Of a DNA stretch of 64,000 nucleotides, positions 34,137 through 42,234 are shown piece after piece. A model generated the notes under the pieces. The model saw only the letters and a program-made list of their open reading frames with translations, searched no databases and was not told the DNA's origin. Origin of the DNA: Actinomadura_C sp036008685. Lineage in GTDB: Bacteria > Actinomycetota > Actinomycetes > Streptosporangiales > Streptosporangiaceae. The position numbers and the translations under genes are program-made. The stretch spans positions 1 through 64,000 of the forward strand of contig DASYNF010000178.1 in assembly GCA_036008685.1 (NCBI GenBank), read 5' to 3'. Numbering within the stretch: the first letter of the stretch is position 1; each line of letters opens with the position of its first letter.

Positions 34137-34191
34137 GGGAACTCCTTTCAGAAGACGTCCCCGCACGCCACTAATCCATCGTACTGGCCGG

Positions 34192-34197
34192 TAGCAT
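34192..34197 (+). promoter_or_regulatory. -10 element for leaderless acyl-CoA dehydrogenase mRNA
   Basis: TAGCAT is followed by exactly seven bases and then the ATG at 34205. No ribosome binding site is present, so the transcript probably starts at or next to the start codon. Confidence 0.55.
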
Positions 34198-34204
34198 TCG
34201 GGGC

Positions 34205-35374
34205 ATGACCCCCGACTTCCCCTCGTACAGCCCCACGGAGGAGCACGAGCTCCTCAGGCAGACAGTCCGTGAGCTCGCCGACGCAAAGATCGCCCCCCGA
34301 GCCGCGGAGGTCGACGAGACCGGCGAGTTCCCGGAGGACGTCCTTGCGGCACTCGTGCAGGCGGACCTGCACGCCGTCCACATCCCGGAGGCATACGACG
34401 GCGCCGGTGCCGACGCACTCGCCACCGTCATCGTCATCGAAGAGGTCGCCCGTGCGTGCGCGTCCTCGTCGCTGATCCCGGCGGTGAACAAACTCGGCAC
34501 CGTGCCGATCCTGCTCTCCGGTTCCGAAGAACTGAAGAGACGTTATCTGAGTCCGGTGGCGCGAGGCGAAGCCATGTTCTCCTACGCGCTCTCGGAACCC
34601 GAGGCCGGGAGCGACGCCGCGGCGATGAAGACCCGTGCGGTACGAGACGGAGATCACTGGGTGCTCAACGGCACCAAGATGTGGATCACCAACGCGGGCG
34701 TCTCGGACTACTACACGGTCATGGCCGTGACCGACCCCACACAGGGTGGCCGGGGCATCTCCGCCTTCGTGGTCGAAAAGAGCGACCCCGGCGTGAGCTT
34801 CGGCGCCCCGGAGAAGAAGCTCGGCATCAAGGGCTCCCCGACCCGCCAGGTCATCATGGACGACGTACGGATCCCGGCCGACCGGATCATCGGCGAAGAG
34901 GGCTCCGGCTTCAAGACCGCGCTGGCCACGCTGGACCACACCCGCATCACCATCGCCGCGCAGGCCCTCGGCATCGCCCAGGGCGCACTCGACTACGCCG
35001 TCGGCTATGTCAAGGAGCGCAAGCAGTTCGGCAAGCCGGTGTCGGACTTCCAGGGCGTGCAGTTCATGGTCGCCGACATGGCCATGAAGCTCGAGGCGGC
35101 CCGGCAGCTCACCTACCACGCCGCGGTCAAGTCCGAGCGGGCCATGCTGGGCGAGAAGGTGAAGGACCTCACATTCGTCTCCTCGGCCTGCAAGTGCCTG
35201 GCCTCCGACGTGGCGATGGAGGTCACCACCGACGCCGTGCAGCTCCTCGGCGGCTACGGCTATGTCAAGGACTATCCGGTCGAGCGCATGATGCGCGACG
35301 CCAAGATCACCCAGATCTACGAGGGCACCAACCAGATCCAGCGCGTCGTCATGGCCCGCCAGATCCTCAAGTAG
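34205..35374 (+). CDS. Acyl-CoA dehydrogenase
   Basis: 389 residues, typical length. The family order is complete: helical N-terminus (EEHELLRQTVRELADAKIAP), FAD/substrate stretch MFSYALSEPEAGSDAAAM, WVLNGTKMWITNAG, the LGIKGSPTRQVIMDDVRIP strand, TLDHTRITIAAQALGIAQG, RKQFGKPVSDFQGVQFM, LLGGYGYVKDYPVERMMRD, and the catalytic Glu region KITQIYEGTNQIQR. It oxidises a saturated acyl-CoA using FAD and electron-transfer flavoprotein; chain length is not predictable here. It appears monocistronic, divergent from ugd and leaderless. Confidence 0.95.
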   Translation: MTPDFPSYSPTEEHELLRQTVRELADAKIAPRAAEVDETGEFPEDVLAALVQADLHAVHIPEAYDGAGADALATVIVIEEVARACASSSLIPAVNKLGTVPILLSGSEELKRRYLSPVARGEAMFSYALSEPEAGSDAAAMKTRAVRDGDHWVLNGTKMWITNAGVSDYYTVMAVTDPTQGGRGISAFVVEKSDPGVSFGAPEKKLGIKGSPTRQVIMDDVRIPADRIIGEEGSGFKTALATLDHTRITIAAQALGIAQGALDYAVGYVKERKQFGKPVSDFQGVQFMVADMAMKLEAARQLTYHAAVKSERAMLGEKVKDLTFVSSACKCLASDVAMEVTTDAVQLLGGYGYVKDYPVERMMRDAKITQIYEGTNQIQRVVMARQILK

Positions 35375-35468
35375 GGACGTCCCGGGGCCTTCCCGGAGCC
35401 CCGTCCCCGCCGGGCGGGACCCCGTGCGCCTGCTCGGTCGCTCCGAGCGGAGCGGCGCCGGTCCCCGT

Positions 35469-35491
35469 CCGGCCGGTGGTGCGCCGGCCGG
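35469..35491. terminator. Hairpin between convergent acyl-CoA dehydrogenase and purE
   Basis: ccggccgg is repeated at 35469-35476 and 35484-35491 around the loop tggtgcg; because the 8-mer is its own reverse complement it forms an 8-bp stem. Located in the 182-base convergent gap. Confidence 0.55.
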
Positions 35492-35556
35492 GCGGCCAGG
35501 TCACCGCGAGGACGGGACCCGGCCGCGGCCCGCCCCCTCGGCGAGGACGGCGCGGG

Positions 35557-36054
35557 TCAGCCCGAGGTGAGGTCGCGGAGGCGGGCACCCTTGGCCTTGG
35601 CCTGGTCGTACAGCTCGGACTGGAACTCCGTCATCCGCCGCCGCAGGGCCTCGTCGGCCACGCCCAGGATGCGTACGGCCAGGAGGCCGGCGTTGCGGGC
35701 GGCACCGACGGCGACCGTCGCCACGGGGACACCGGCCGGCATCTGCACGATCGACAGAAGCGAGTCCATGCCGTCGAGGTACTTCAGCGGCACGGGCACC
35801 CCGATGACCGGCAGCGGCGTCACGGACGCCAGCATGCCGGGCAGGTGCGCGGCCCCACCCGCCCCGGCGATGATCACCCGCATGCCGCGGGACTCCGCCT
35901 CCGAGCCATAGTCGATCATGTCGTGCGGCATCCGGTGGGCGGAGACCACGTCGGCCTCATAGGGGACGTCGAACTCCTCGAGCGCCTCGGCGGCGGCACG
36001 CATGACCGGCCAGTCCGAGTCGCTGCCCATCACCAGGCCGACCAGCGGGGTCAT
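35557..36054 (-). CDS. purE: N5-carboxyaminoimidazole ribonucleotide mutase
   Basis: 165 residues, the length of class I PurE. Motifs: GLVMGSDSDWPVM (phosphate-binding SDSD), VVSAHRMPHDM with the catalytic His, IIAGAGGAAHLPGMLA, and PVIGVPVPLKYLDGMDSLLSI. It rearranges N5-CAIR to CAIR in purine synthesis. Its ATG overlaps the purK stop (ATGA), so the pair is translationally coupled; purK is upstream in the operon. Confidence 0.96.
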   Translation of the reverse strand: MTPLVGLVMGSDSDWPVMRAAAEALEEFDVPYEADVVSAHRMPHDMIDYGSEAESRGMRVIIAGAGGAAHLPGMLASVTPLPVIGVPVPLKYLDGMDSLLSIVQMPAGVPVATVAVGAARNAGLLAVRILGVADEALRRRMTEFQSELYDQAKAKGARLRDLTSG

Positions 36055-37223
36055 CGCGGGCCCTCCCTCAGGTAGTCGGCGGCGTGGCGGGCCCGGCCGA
36101 GGACCTCGTCCAGGTCGTCGCCGAGGGCGGTCACGTGCCCGATCTTGCGACCGGGACGTACCTCCTTGCCGTAGAAGTGGACCTTGATCCCCGGATCGTG
36201 CGCCATCACATGGATGTAGCGGTCGTAGACGCGCGGGTCGGTGCCGCCGAGGACGTTGGCCATGACGGCGTACGGCGCGGTGGGCTCCGGGGAGCCGAGC
36301 GGCAGATCCAGCACGGCGCGCAGGTGCTGCTCGAACTGGGACGTACGGGAGCCCTCGATGGTCCAGTGGCCGGAGTTGTGCGGGCGCATCGCCAGCTCGT
36401 TGACGAGGAGGCCGCTCTCGGTCTCGAACATCTCCACCGCGAGCAGCCCCACCACGCCCAGCCGGTCGGCGATGTCCAGGGCCATCCGCTGGGCCTGCGC
36501 CGCGCGTTCGTCGTCGAGGCCCGGGGCCGGCGCGATGACCTCGTGGCAGATGCCGTCGCGCTGGACGGTCTCGACCACGGGGTAGGCCGCGCCCTGGCCG
36601 TGCGGCGAGCGGGCGACCAGCGCCGCGAGCTCGCGGCGGAACGGGACGTGCTCCTCGGCCAGCAGGCCGACCCCCCGCCCGGCCGCCGCCTCGACGACCC
36701 GGCCGGCCTCGTCCGGCGACGCGCAGACCCAGACGCCCTTGCCGTCATAACCGCCGGAGACGGCCTTGAGCACCACCGGCCAGCCGGTCCGCTCGGCGAA
36801 CGCGGCGACGTCGGCGGACCCTCCCACGGGGGCGTACCGGGGACACGGCACGCCTGCGGCGCTGAGCCGGTCCCGCATGATCTGCTTGTCCTGAGCGTGC
36901 CGCAGCGCGTCCGCACCGGGCCGGCAGGCGACCCCGGCGGCCTCCAGGGCCCGGATGTGCTCCGTCGCGACGTGCTCATGGTCGAACGTCACGGCGTCAC
37001 AGCCCTTGACGAAGGCCATCAGGTCGTCGAGGGAGGCGTCATCACCGATCCGCACGTCCGAACAGGCCCGGGCGGCGGACGCGTGGGCCGAGTCGCTCAG
37101 CACCCGCAGCGTCACGCCGAGCCCGATGGCGGCCTGCTGGGTCATGCGGGCGAGCTGGCCGCCTCCGACCATCCCGACCACCGGCATCTGGGCGCTGTCG
37201 GGGCTCTCACCAGGATCTATCAC
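36051..37223 (-). CDS. purK: N5-carboxyaminoimidazole ribonucleotide synthetase
   Basis: 390 residues with ATP-grasp fold: VVGMVGGGQLARMTQQAA, VTFDHEHVATEHIRALE, VVLKAVSGGYDGKGVWV (ATP-binding Lys and Gly loop), LLAEEHVPFRRELAALVARS, and ETESGLLVNELAMRPHNSG with the metal-binding Glu/Asn. It carboxylates AIR with ATP and bicarbonate. The GTG at 37223 is preferred because a TAACCT -10 box ends seven bases upstream (leaderless); an ATG 14 codons later (QMPVVGMVGG) is the alternative start and would fit the family length too. Confidence 0.94.
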   Translation of the reverse strand: MIDPGESPDSAQMPVVGMVGGGQLARMTQQAAIGLGVTLRVLSDSAHASAARACSDVRIGDDASLDDLMAFVKGCDAVTFDHEHVATEHIRALEAAGVACRPGADALRHAQDKQIMRDRLSAAGVPCPRYAPVGGSADVAAFAERTGWPVVLKAVSGGYDGKGVWVCASPDEAGRVVEAAAGRGVGLLAEEHVPFRRELAALVARSPHGQGAAYPVVETVQRDGICHEVIAPAPGLDDERAAQAQRMALDIADRLGVVGLLAVEMFETESGLLVNELAMRPHNSGHWTIEGSRTSQFEQHLRAVLDLPLGSPEPTAPYAVMANVLGGTDPRVYDRYIHVMAHDPGIKVHFYGKEVRPGRKIGHVTALGDDLDEVLGRARHAADYLREGPR

Positions 37224-37230
37224 GTGGAAA

Positions 37231-37236
37231 AGGTTA
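37231..37236 (-). promoter_or_regulatory. -10 element for leaderless purK mRNA
   Basis: On the minus strand TAACCT is followed by tttccac and then GTG, the 7-base spacing expected for a leaderless transcript. Confidence 0.55.
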
Positions 37237-37351
37237 TCCGGCCGCCGAAGTCGTGAACCATAGGAGGAGCGGTCTCGTCCAAGGACATGAGCCGCGGGAA
37301 TGCGACACCCGCCCGAAACGTTCACGTTGCGCTGCCCTCACAGCGCCCAAC

Positions 37352-37409
37352 CTCTATCCTCGATGTGCCTCGATCTCTATCCCCGATGTGCCCGATGTGC
37401 CCGATGTGC
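37352..37409. repeat. Tandem 9-bp repeats upstream of the GtrA-like gene
   Basis: ccgatgtgc occurs three times in tandem at 37383-37409. A 17-base version, ctctatccYcgatgtgc, occurs earlier at 37352-37368 and again leading into the tandem array. The array ends about 28 bases before the proposed GTG start. Confidence 0.8.
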
Positions 37410-37437
37410 TGGGATCCCGAAGGGACGGTCCGTCTTC

Positions 37438-38100
37438 GTGAGCTTTGTCGTGAACCTCAACCGGCGCTTCGTGCGGATCGCGCACGAGCTCGCGAAGTTC
37501 GGCAGCGTGGGGGCCCTCGCCTTCGTCATCACGATCGGGCTGGGCAACCTGCTGCACACCGGCCTGGGCATGGGGCCGTTGACCTCCAACGGCATCGCGA
37601 CCACGATCGCGACCACGTTCTCCTACTTCGCGAACCGGCACTGGACCTTCCGGCATCGCGACCGCACGGGTCTCGGGCGTGAATATGCCCTGTTCTTCGG
37701 CCTGAACGGCATCGGCCTCGTGATCACCGAGATCTTCATCGGGTTCACCCACTACGTCCTCGGTCAGCACGGCGCCATCGCCTACAACTCCTCCCTCATC
37801 ATCGGCACCGCGGTGGCGACGTTGTTCCGGTTCTGGTCGTACAAGAAGTGGGTCTTCCCGCCCGCGGCGGCTCCCCGGGCCGGCCTCGCCGCGGCCCCCC
37901 CGGGCGGGGGCTCACCGGACACCACCGGCGCCCCGGCCCATCCGCAGGGAGACCACGTTCCTCCCACTCCCGCCGACCACGCCGACCGCGCCGGCGACAC
38001 CGGTGCGCACGGGCACCGCCCCCCCGGCCACGCTCCCGAGCAGGGCCCTGCCGCCGAGCCGGGTCAGACCGAGCTGCGGCAGGTCACGCGGGCCCGCTGA
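37438..38100 (+). CDS. GtrA family membrane protein
   Basis: 220 residues. Four membrane segments in residues about 20-140, with the GtrA features: ELAKFGSVGALAFVITIGL, FSYFANRHWTFRHRDRTG (the conserved N-x-x-W-T-F motif), ALFFGLNGIGLVI, and FRFWSYKKWVFP near the end. GtrA-like proteins are thought to flip polyprenyl-phosphate sugars. The final about 75 residues are Pro/Ala/His-rich and disordered. Start GTG at 37438; a second in-frame GTG four codons on is possible. Its end overlaps the convergent histidine kinase gene by 17 bases. Confidence 0.85.
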   Translation: MSFVVNLNRRFVRIAHELAKFGSVGALAFVITIGLGNLLHTGLGMGPLTSNGIATTIATTFSYFANRHWTFRHRDRTGLGREYALFFGLNGIGLVITEIFIGFTHYVLGQHGAIAYNSSLIIGTAVATLFRFWSYKKWVFPPAAAPRAGLAAAPPGGGSPDTTGAPAHPQGDHVPPTPADHADRAGDTGAHGHRPPGHAPEQGPAAEPGQTELRQVTRAR

Positions 38101-39361
38101 CCACCCGCTCGTCCACGAGCCGGACCTCCGCGCCCTTACGGAGAAAGACCCCGAAGACGGCCGGGCGGGCCCGCAGGAGCTCCAGGCGCCCGCCGTCCAC
38201 GGCGACCAGCGACCGGGCCAGATACAGCCCGAGCCCCGTGCCCTCACCGCTGCTCACGCTCCGGTCGAAGACCGTACGTTCGAGTTCGGGGGGCACTCCG
38301 GGCCCCTCGTCGCCGACCTCCACCAGGACCGAGCCGGCGGTCAGCTTCGTGCTGAGCGTGACCGTGCCGGCCCCGTGGACCAGGGAGTTGTCCAGCAGGG
38401 TCGCGATGATCTGCGACAGCCCCGCCGGCGTGACCACGCCGGCGAGCCCCCGCTCACCCGTGACCTGGACCCGCCGCCCGTCCCGCTGGAAGATCGGCTG
38501 CCACTCCTCGACCTGCTGCGCCACGACGTCGTCGACCGCGACAGGCGTCGCCGCGCCCGTACGGTCGTGGCGGGCCCGGGCCAGCAACTGCTCCACGACG
38601 GCCACGAGCCGCTCCGCCTGGGCCAGCGCGGCCGCCCCCTCCTCCCGGACGATGTCGGGGTAGTCCGCGGCCTCCACCATCTCCTCGAGCCGCATGGACA
38701 GGGCGGTCAGCGGTGTGCGGAGCTGGTGGCTCGCGTCGGAGGCGAACTCCCGGCTGGCGGCCAGGAGATCGGCGATCCGCACGGCGCTGCGGTCCAGGAC
38801 CTCGGCGACCCGGTCGACCTCGGGGATCCCATAGCGCCGCCGGCGCGGCCGGGCGTTGCCCGACCCGAGCCGGTCCGCGGTCTCGGCGAGGTCGATCAGC
38901 GGCACGGTCAGCTTGCGGGCCTGGAAGACCGCCAGCGCGACCGTCACCGCCCCCCCGAGCAGCACGAGCCCCCCGATGAGCAGGAGGGACCGCAGCGCCT
39001 CGTTCTCCACGTCCCGGGCGTTCTGGGAGACGTCCACGTGGATGCCCCCGGCCGCCCGGGAGTCGGTGAGCCGCTGTCTGCGGCTCGGCGGCTCCGTACC
39101 CGCCGTGACCACCGAGTCGTTCGGCAAGATGATCACAACGTAACGGCCGGGGAACTCATGACCGATCTGCGCCGAGGTGATCGGCTGCCCGGAGTCCCAG
39201 CGCAGCTGCACCCCGGCCAGGATGATCGCCGACTCCCGTTGAAGTGACTGCCGGGCCTCCTCATAGATGAGCTTGTGCGTCGAGTAGGCGAGGGGAATGC
39301 CGAGCAACAGGATCGCGACGATCGCCACGGCGAACGTCGACACGAGCAGCCGGCGCCTCAT
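38084..39361 (-). CDS. Sensor histidine kinase
   Basis: 425 residues. N-terminal membrane segment (VSTFAVAIVAILLLGIPLAY), an extracytoplasmic sensor of about 100 residues, a second membrane segment (LLLIGGLVLLGGAVTVAL), a HAMP-like linker, the HisKA box EFASDASHQLRTPLTALSMR with the phosphorylated His, then N box TLLDNSLVHG, G1 box DEGPGVPPE and G2 box GEGTGLGLYLARSL. ATG at 39361 follows AAGGAG by five bases. It lies about 100 bases downstream of the response regulator gene and is its likely partner. Signal unknown. Confidence 0.93.
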   Translation of the reverse strand: MRRRLLVSTFAVAIVAILLLGIPLAYSTHKLIYEEARQSLQRESAIILAGVQLRWDSGQPITSAQIGHEFPGRYVVIILPNDSVVTAGTEPPSRRQRLTDSRAAGGIHVDVSQNARDVENEALRSLLLIGGLVLLGGAVTVALAVFQARKLTVPLIDLAETADRLGSGNARPRRRRYGIPEVDRVAEVLDRSAVRIADLLAASREFASDASHQLRTPLTALSMRLEEMVEAADYPDIVREEGAAALAQAERLVAVVEQLLARARHDRTGAATPVAVDDVVAQQVEEWQPIFQRDGRRVQVTGERGLAGVVTPAGLSQIIATLLDNSLVHGAGTVTLSTKLTAGSVLVEVGDEGPGVPPELERTVFDRSVSSGEGTGLGLYLARSLVAVDGGRLELLRARPAVFGVFLRKGAEVRLVDERVVSGPA

Positions 39362-39463
39362 CAAGGCTCCTTCCGCTAGGACGGGTGCGCGCACCCGTCA
39401 CGATCACGCGGCCGTCACCGGCGATCGGGGCCGGAGCGGGACGGTCACCACGTCCGTCGTGGG

Positions 39464-40135
39464 CTAGTCACCACGCTCGAAGCGGAACCCGACCCCCCGG
39501 ACGGTGGTGATGTAACGCGGACTCGCGGCGTCGTCGCCGAGCTTGCGGCGCAGCCAGGAGATGTGCATGTCCAGGGTCTTCGTCGATCCCCACCAGTTCG
39601 TGTCCCACACCTCTCGCATGATCTGTTCACGGGTGACGACCTTGCCGGCGTCGCGGACGAGCACCCGCAGCAGGTCGAACTCCTTGGTGGTGAGCTGCAG
39701 CTCCTGTTCCCCCATCCAGGCACGACGTGACTCGGCGTCGATGCGCACCCCTTGGACGATGGGGGTCTCGGTGCTGCCCCGGCGCAACAGGGCCCGGACC
39801 CTGGCGAGGAGCTCGGCCAGCCGGAAGGGCTTGGTGACATAGTCGTCGGCACCCGCGTCGAGTCCCACGACGGTGTCGACCTCGTCGGCGCGTGCGGTCA
39901 GGATCAGGATGGGGACTCCGTGGCCTTCGGAGCGCACCCGGCGCGCCACCTCGAGCCCATCGAGCTCGGGCAGCCCGAGGTCGAGGACGATGAGGTCCAC
40001 GCCCCCTCCGAGGGCGCGTTCCAGGGCCTGGGGCCCGTCCGGGCTCACTTCGACGTTGTATCCCTCTCGTCGCAATGCGCGAGCGAGGGGCTCCGAGATG
40101 GACGTGTCGTCCTCGGCGAGCAGTACTGAGGTCAT
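39464..40135 (-). CDS. OmpR/PhoB-family response regulator
   Basis: 223 residues. Receiver domain with acidic pair LLAEDDTS, phosphorylated Asp in LIVLDLGLPELDG, Thr in LILTARAD and Lys in VTKPFRLAEL. Winged-helix domain with LQLTTKEFDLLRVLV, TREQIMREVWDTNWWGSTKTLDMHISWLRRKLGD and ITTVRGVGFRFE. It precedes the histidine kinase gene in the same direction, forming a two-component system. No target could be deduced from the sequence. Confidence 0.95.
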   Translation of the reverse strand: MTSVLLAEDDTSISEPLARALRREGYNVEVSPDGPQALERALGGGVDLIVLDLGLPELDGLEVARRVRSEGHGVPILILTARADEVDTVVGLDAGADDYVTKPFRLAELLARVRALLRRGSTETPIVQGVRIDAESRRAWMGEQELQLTTKEFDLLRVLVRDAGKVVTREQIMREVWDTNWWGSTKTLDMHISWLRRKLGDDAASPRYITTVRGVGFRFERGD

Positions 40136-40483
40136 GCCCCGATCGTAGGACTATTCAAGAACGTTTCCCGCTTAGTGCGGACGCCTTGACCTGCGGTTTA
40201 ACACCCGTAGTACATGCTTGAACACGGCCGAACCGGGTCCAACCGGAAGCAACCGCTCACGCCCGTACGCCTACCAGAACGTGACTCGGCGTGAGCGCCG
40301 CCCGAACCCGGCCGCCGCCCGGCCGGAGCCCCGATGAGGCCTCCGCCACACCACGCTCGCGGGGCTGGCCAGAACAGAGCGCCTCGGATAACTTAGGAGA
40401 GGCTTACCTAACCGAGTCGACCGTGTCCCCGGAGTCCCCGGCCCCCGGGACCCGGGCGGCCACAGCGAGAGGCGCTCCACCGG
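40136..40483. other. Non-coding gap upstream of bfd
   Basis: About 350 bases without a believable gene. It contains the response regulator promoter (less GC-rich stretch 40145-40240) and, on the other side, the iron box at 40393. Antisense frames here show no recognisable protein. Confidence 0.6.
40393..40411. promoter_or_regulatory. IdeR/DmdR-type iron box
   Basis: TTAGGAGAGGCTTACCTAA matches the 19-bp IdeR/DtxR operator TTAGGTTAGGCTAACCTAA at 16 positions and keeps the outer inverted arms TTAGG/CCTAA. It lies 73 bases upstream of the bfd ATG, ahead of the bfd-bfr pair, and would make iron storage responsive to the iron-bound regulator. Confidence 0.85.
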
Positions 40484-40705
40484 ATGTACGTCTGCATCTG
40501 CCACGCCGTCACCGAGGACGAGGTCACCGGTTGCGTGGCCGCCGGTGCCGGATCCGTCAAAGAGGTCAGGGCCGCCTGCGGGATGCGACCCGGCTGTGGT
40601 TCCTGTACCAAGCGCCTGTGCGCTCTCGTCAGCCGGAGCCGTACATCGGCCCGGACCGCGGACGCGCTCCCGGAGGCGGTTCCACAGGGCATGGCCGCCG
40701 CCTGA
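40484..40705 (+). CDS. bfd: Bacterioferritin-associated ferredoxin
   Basis: 73 residues. The BFD-like [2Fe-2S] pattern is clear: MYVCICHAVTEDEV with two Cys, and GMRPGCGSCTKR with two more, spaced as in bacterioferritin-associated ferredoxins. It passes electrons to bacterioferritin to release stored iron. It stands 82 bases before bfr and downstream of the iron box. The last about 20 residues are not conserved. Confidence 0.93.
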   Translation: MYVCICHAVTEDEVTGCVAAGAGSVKEVRAACGMRPGCGSCTKRLCALVSRSRTSARTADALPEAVPQGMAAA

Positions 40706-40787
40706 CCGCCCTCCGCCGGAAGCGATGAGCCCGGACTCGCGCGCGGGCCCTCCCGGTCCGCCGCAGGTCGTGCCACGATTGGACGGT

Positions 40788-41267
40788 ATGGAAGGCGACA
40801 AGGACATCATCGCGCTGCTCAACGAGCAGCTGACGGCCGAACTCACCGCTATCAACCAGTATTTCCTGCACGCCAAGATGCAGGAGAACCAGGGATTCCC
40901 CCGGCTCGCCCAGCACACCCGCGCGGAGTCCTTCGACGAGATGCGGCACGCCGAGCGGCTGACCGACCGCATCCTGTTCCTCGACGGGCTGCCGAACTAC
41001 CAGAAGCTCGGCGCACTGCGCATCGGGCAGCGCGTCGTGGAACAGCTGAGGGCCGATCTCTCCATCGAACTCGAGGCGGTACACCGCCTGCGGCCCGGCA
41101 TCGAGCTCATGCGCTCTCGCGGTGACGTGACCTCCGCGCGGATCTTCGAGGACATCCTGGCGGACGAGGAGGAGCACGTGGACTATCTCGAGACCGAGCT
41201 CCAGCTCGTGGAGACCCTGGGAGAGCAGCTGTACCTCCAGCGCTACACCTCGCCCTCCGGCGACTAG
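40788..41267 (+). CDS. bfr: Bacterioferritin
   Basis: 159 residues, the normal length. The four-helix ferritin pattern is intact: Glu18 and Tyr25 in NEQLTAELTAINQYFLHAKM, then DEMRHAERL with Glu51, the haem ligand Met52 and His54, IELEAVHRL with the third Glu, and ADEEEHVDYLE with the final Glu and His of the ferroxidase site. It forms a 24-subunit shell storing ferric iron. Co-location with bfd and the IdeR-type box indicates iron-dependent expression. Confidence 0.97.
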   Translation: MEGDKDIIALLNEQLTAELTAINQYFLHAKMQENQGFPRLAQHTRAESFDEMRHAERLTDRILFLDGLPNYQKLGALRIGQRVVEQLRADLSIELEAVHRLRPGIELMRSRGDVTSARIFEDILADEEEHVDYLETELQLVETLGEQLYLQRYTSPSGD

Positions 41268-41295
41268 CTCCACCCGGCCGCCGGCCGGGCACGGC

Positions 41296-42231
41296 TCAGT
41301 CTCCGGGTGCGTGGCCCTCGACGCCCGCGAGCCCGGTGACCGTGCCCGCCTCGTCGGTGGCCAGGTGCAGCACCCAGAAGCCGCCCTTGCGCGGCGCCCG
41401 CCCGCGCCGCACCGGCCGTCCGAAGCGCTCCGAGAGCTCGGCGAGCAGATCCGGCGCCAGCTCGCCATGCGTGCACACCACCGTGGACACGGCCTCGGCC
41501 GCCAGTTCCCCGATCCGGGTCCGTGCCCGCGCGCGGCCTCCGGGGCCGACATCGCCGTCCTCACCGACCGTGAAGGCCGGGTCCGTGGTGACGCCGGTCT
41601 CCGCGCGCCGGGCGTACGGCAGCAGCGTCTCCACACACCGGGCCGTCGTCGAGCTGATCAGCCGGTCCGGCGCGTAGGCCGCCAGCGGCCCGGCGAGGTC
41701 ACGGGCCACGCCGCGTCCCCTGCGGTCGAGGGGACGCAGCAGGTCGAGGTCGCACCAGTCCCCCCGGCCGCCCGCGGAGGCGTGCCGGAGAATGATCACC
41801 GTGATGGTGCGGAGCGGGCCCTGGGCGAACTCGCGCAGGAGCGCGACGTCCCGCTCGTAGCTGAGCCGGCGGCCGGCTTCCGGTACGGGCCACCACTCGA
41901 GCCGGTCCACCTCGTCACCGGGGATGAAGCCGTCCCCGGCACCGGTCTCCGGCACTGTCGCGGCCCAGTAGTCCACGCGCTTGGGCCGGCCGTCGGCGAC
42001 ATAGGTGTGCGAGCTCAGCGGGCGGCCGAGCCGGGGCGTCATCCCGGTCTCCTCCCGCACCTCCCGGACGGCGGCCTCCAGGACATGCTCGCCCTTGTCC
42101 AGCTTGCCCTTGGGGAAGGTCCAGTCGTCGTACTTGGGCCGGTGGATCAGCGCCACCTCGGGCCCCGCGTCGCCCTCACGCCACACGACCGCACCCGCGG
42201 CATGGATCAGATCATCGGCGATCGCCGTCAC
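41296..42231 (-). CDS. Nudix hydrolase fused to histidine phosphatase (MutT1-like)
   Basis: 311 residues with two domains. Residues 1-140 carry the Nudix box GKLDKGEHVLEAAVREVREE then TGM. Residues about 150-311 are a histidine-phosphatase domain beginning ILRHASAGGRGDW (RH motif) with a second catalytic His in VVCTHGELAPDLL. The same two-domain plan is known in mycobacterial MutT1, which degrades 8-oxo-dGTP and diadenosine polyphosphates. GTG start three bases after ppk, so the genes form an operon. Confidence 0.9.
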   Translation of the reverse strand: MTAIADDLIHAAGAVVWREGDAGPEVALIHRPKYDDWTFPKGKLDKGEHVLEAAVREVREETGMTPRLGRPLSSHTYVADGRPKRVDYWAATVPETGAGDGFIPGDEVDRLEWWPVPEAGRRLSYERDVALLREFAQGPLRTITVIILRHASAGGRGDWCDLDLLRPLDRRGRGVARDLAGPLAAYAPDRLISSTTARCVETLLPYARRAETGVTTDPAFTVGEDGDVGPGGRARARTRIGELAAEAVSTVVCTHGELAPDLLAELSERFGRPVRRGRAPRKGGFWVLHLATDEAGTVTGLAGVEGHAPGD

Positions 42232-42234
42232 ACC

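Noticed and set aside
40271..40972. Minus-strand frame of 233 codons over bfd and bfr
   Set aside because: It covers the coding strand shadows of two well recognised genes and the iron box, and has no motif of its own.
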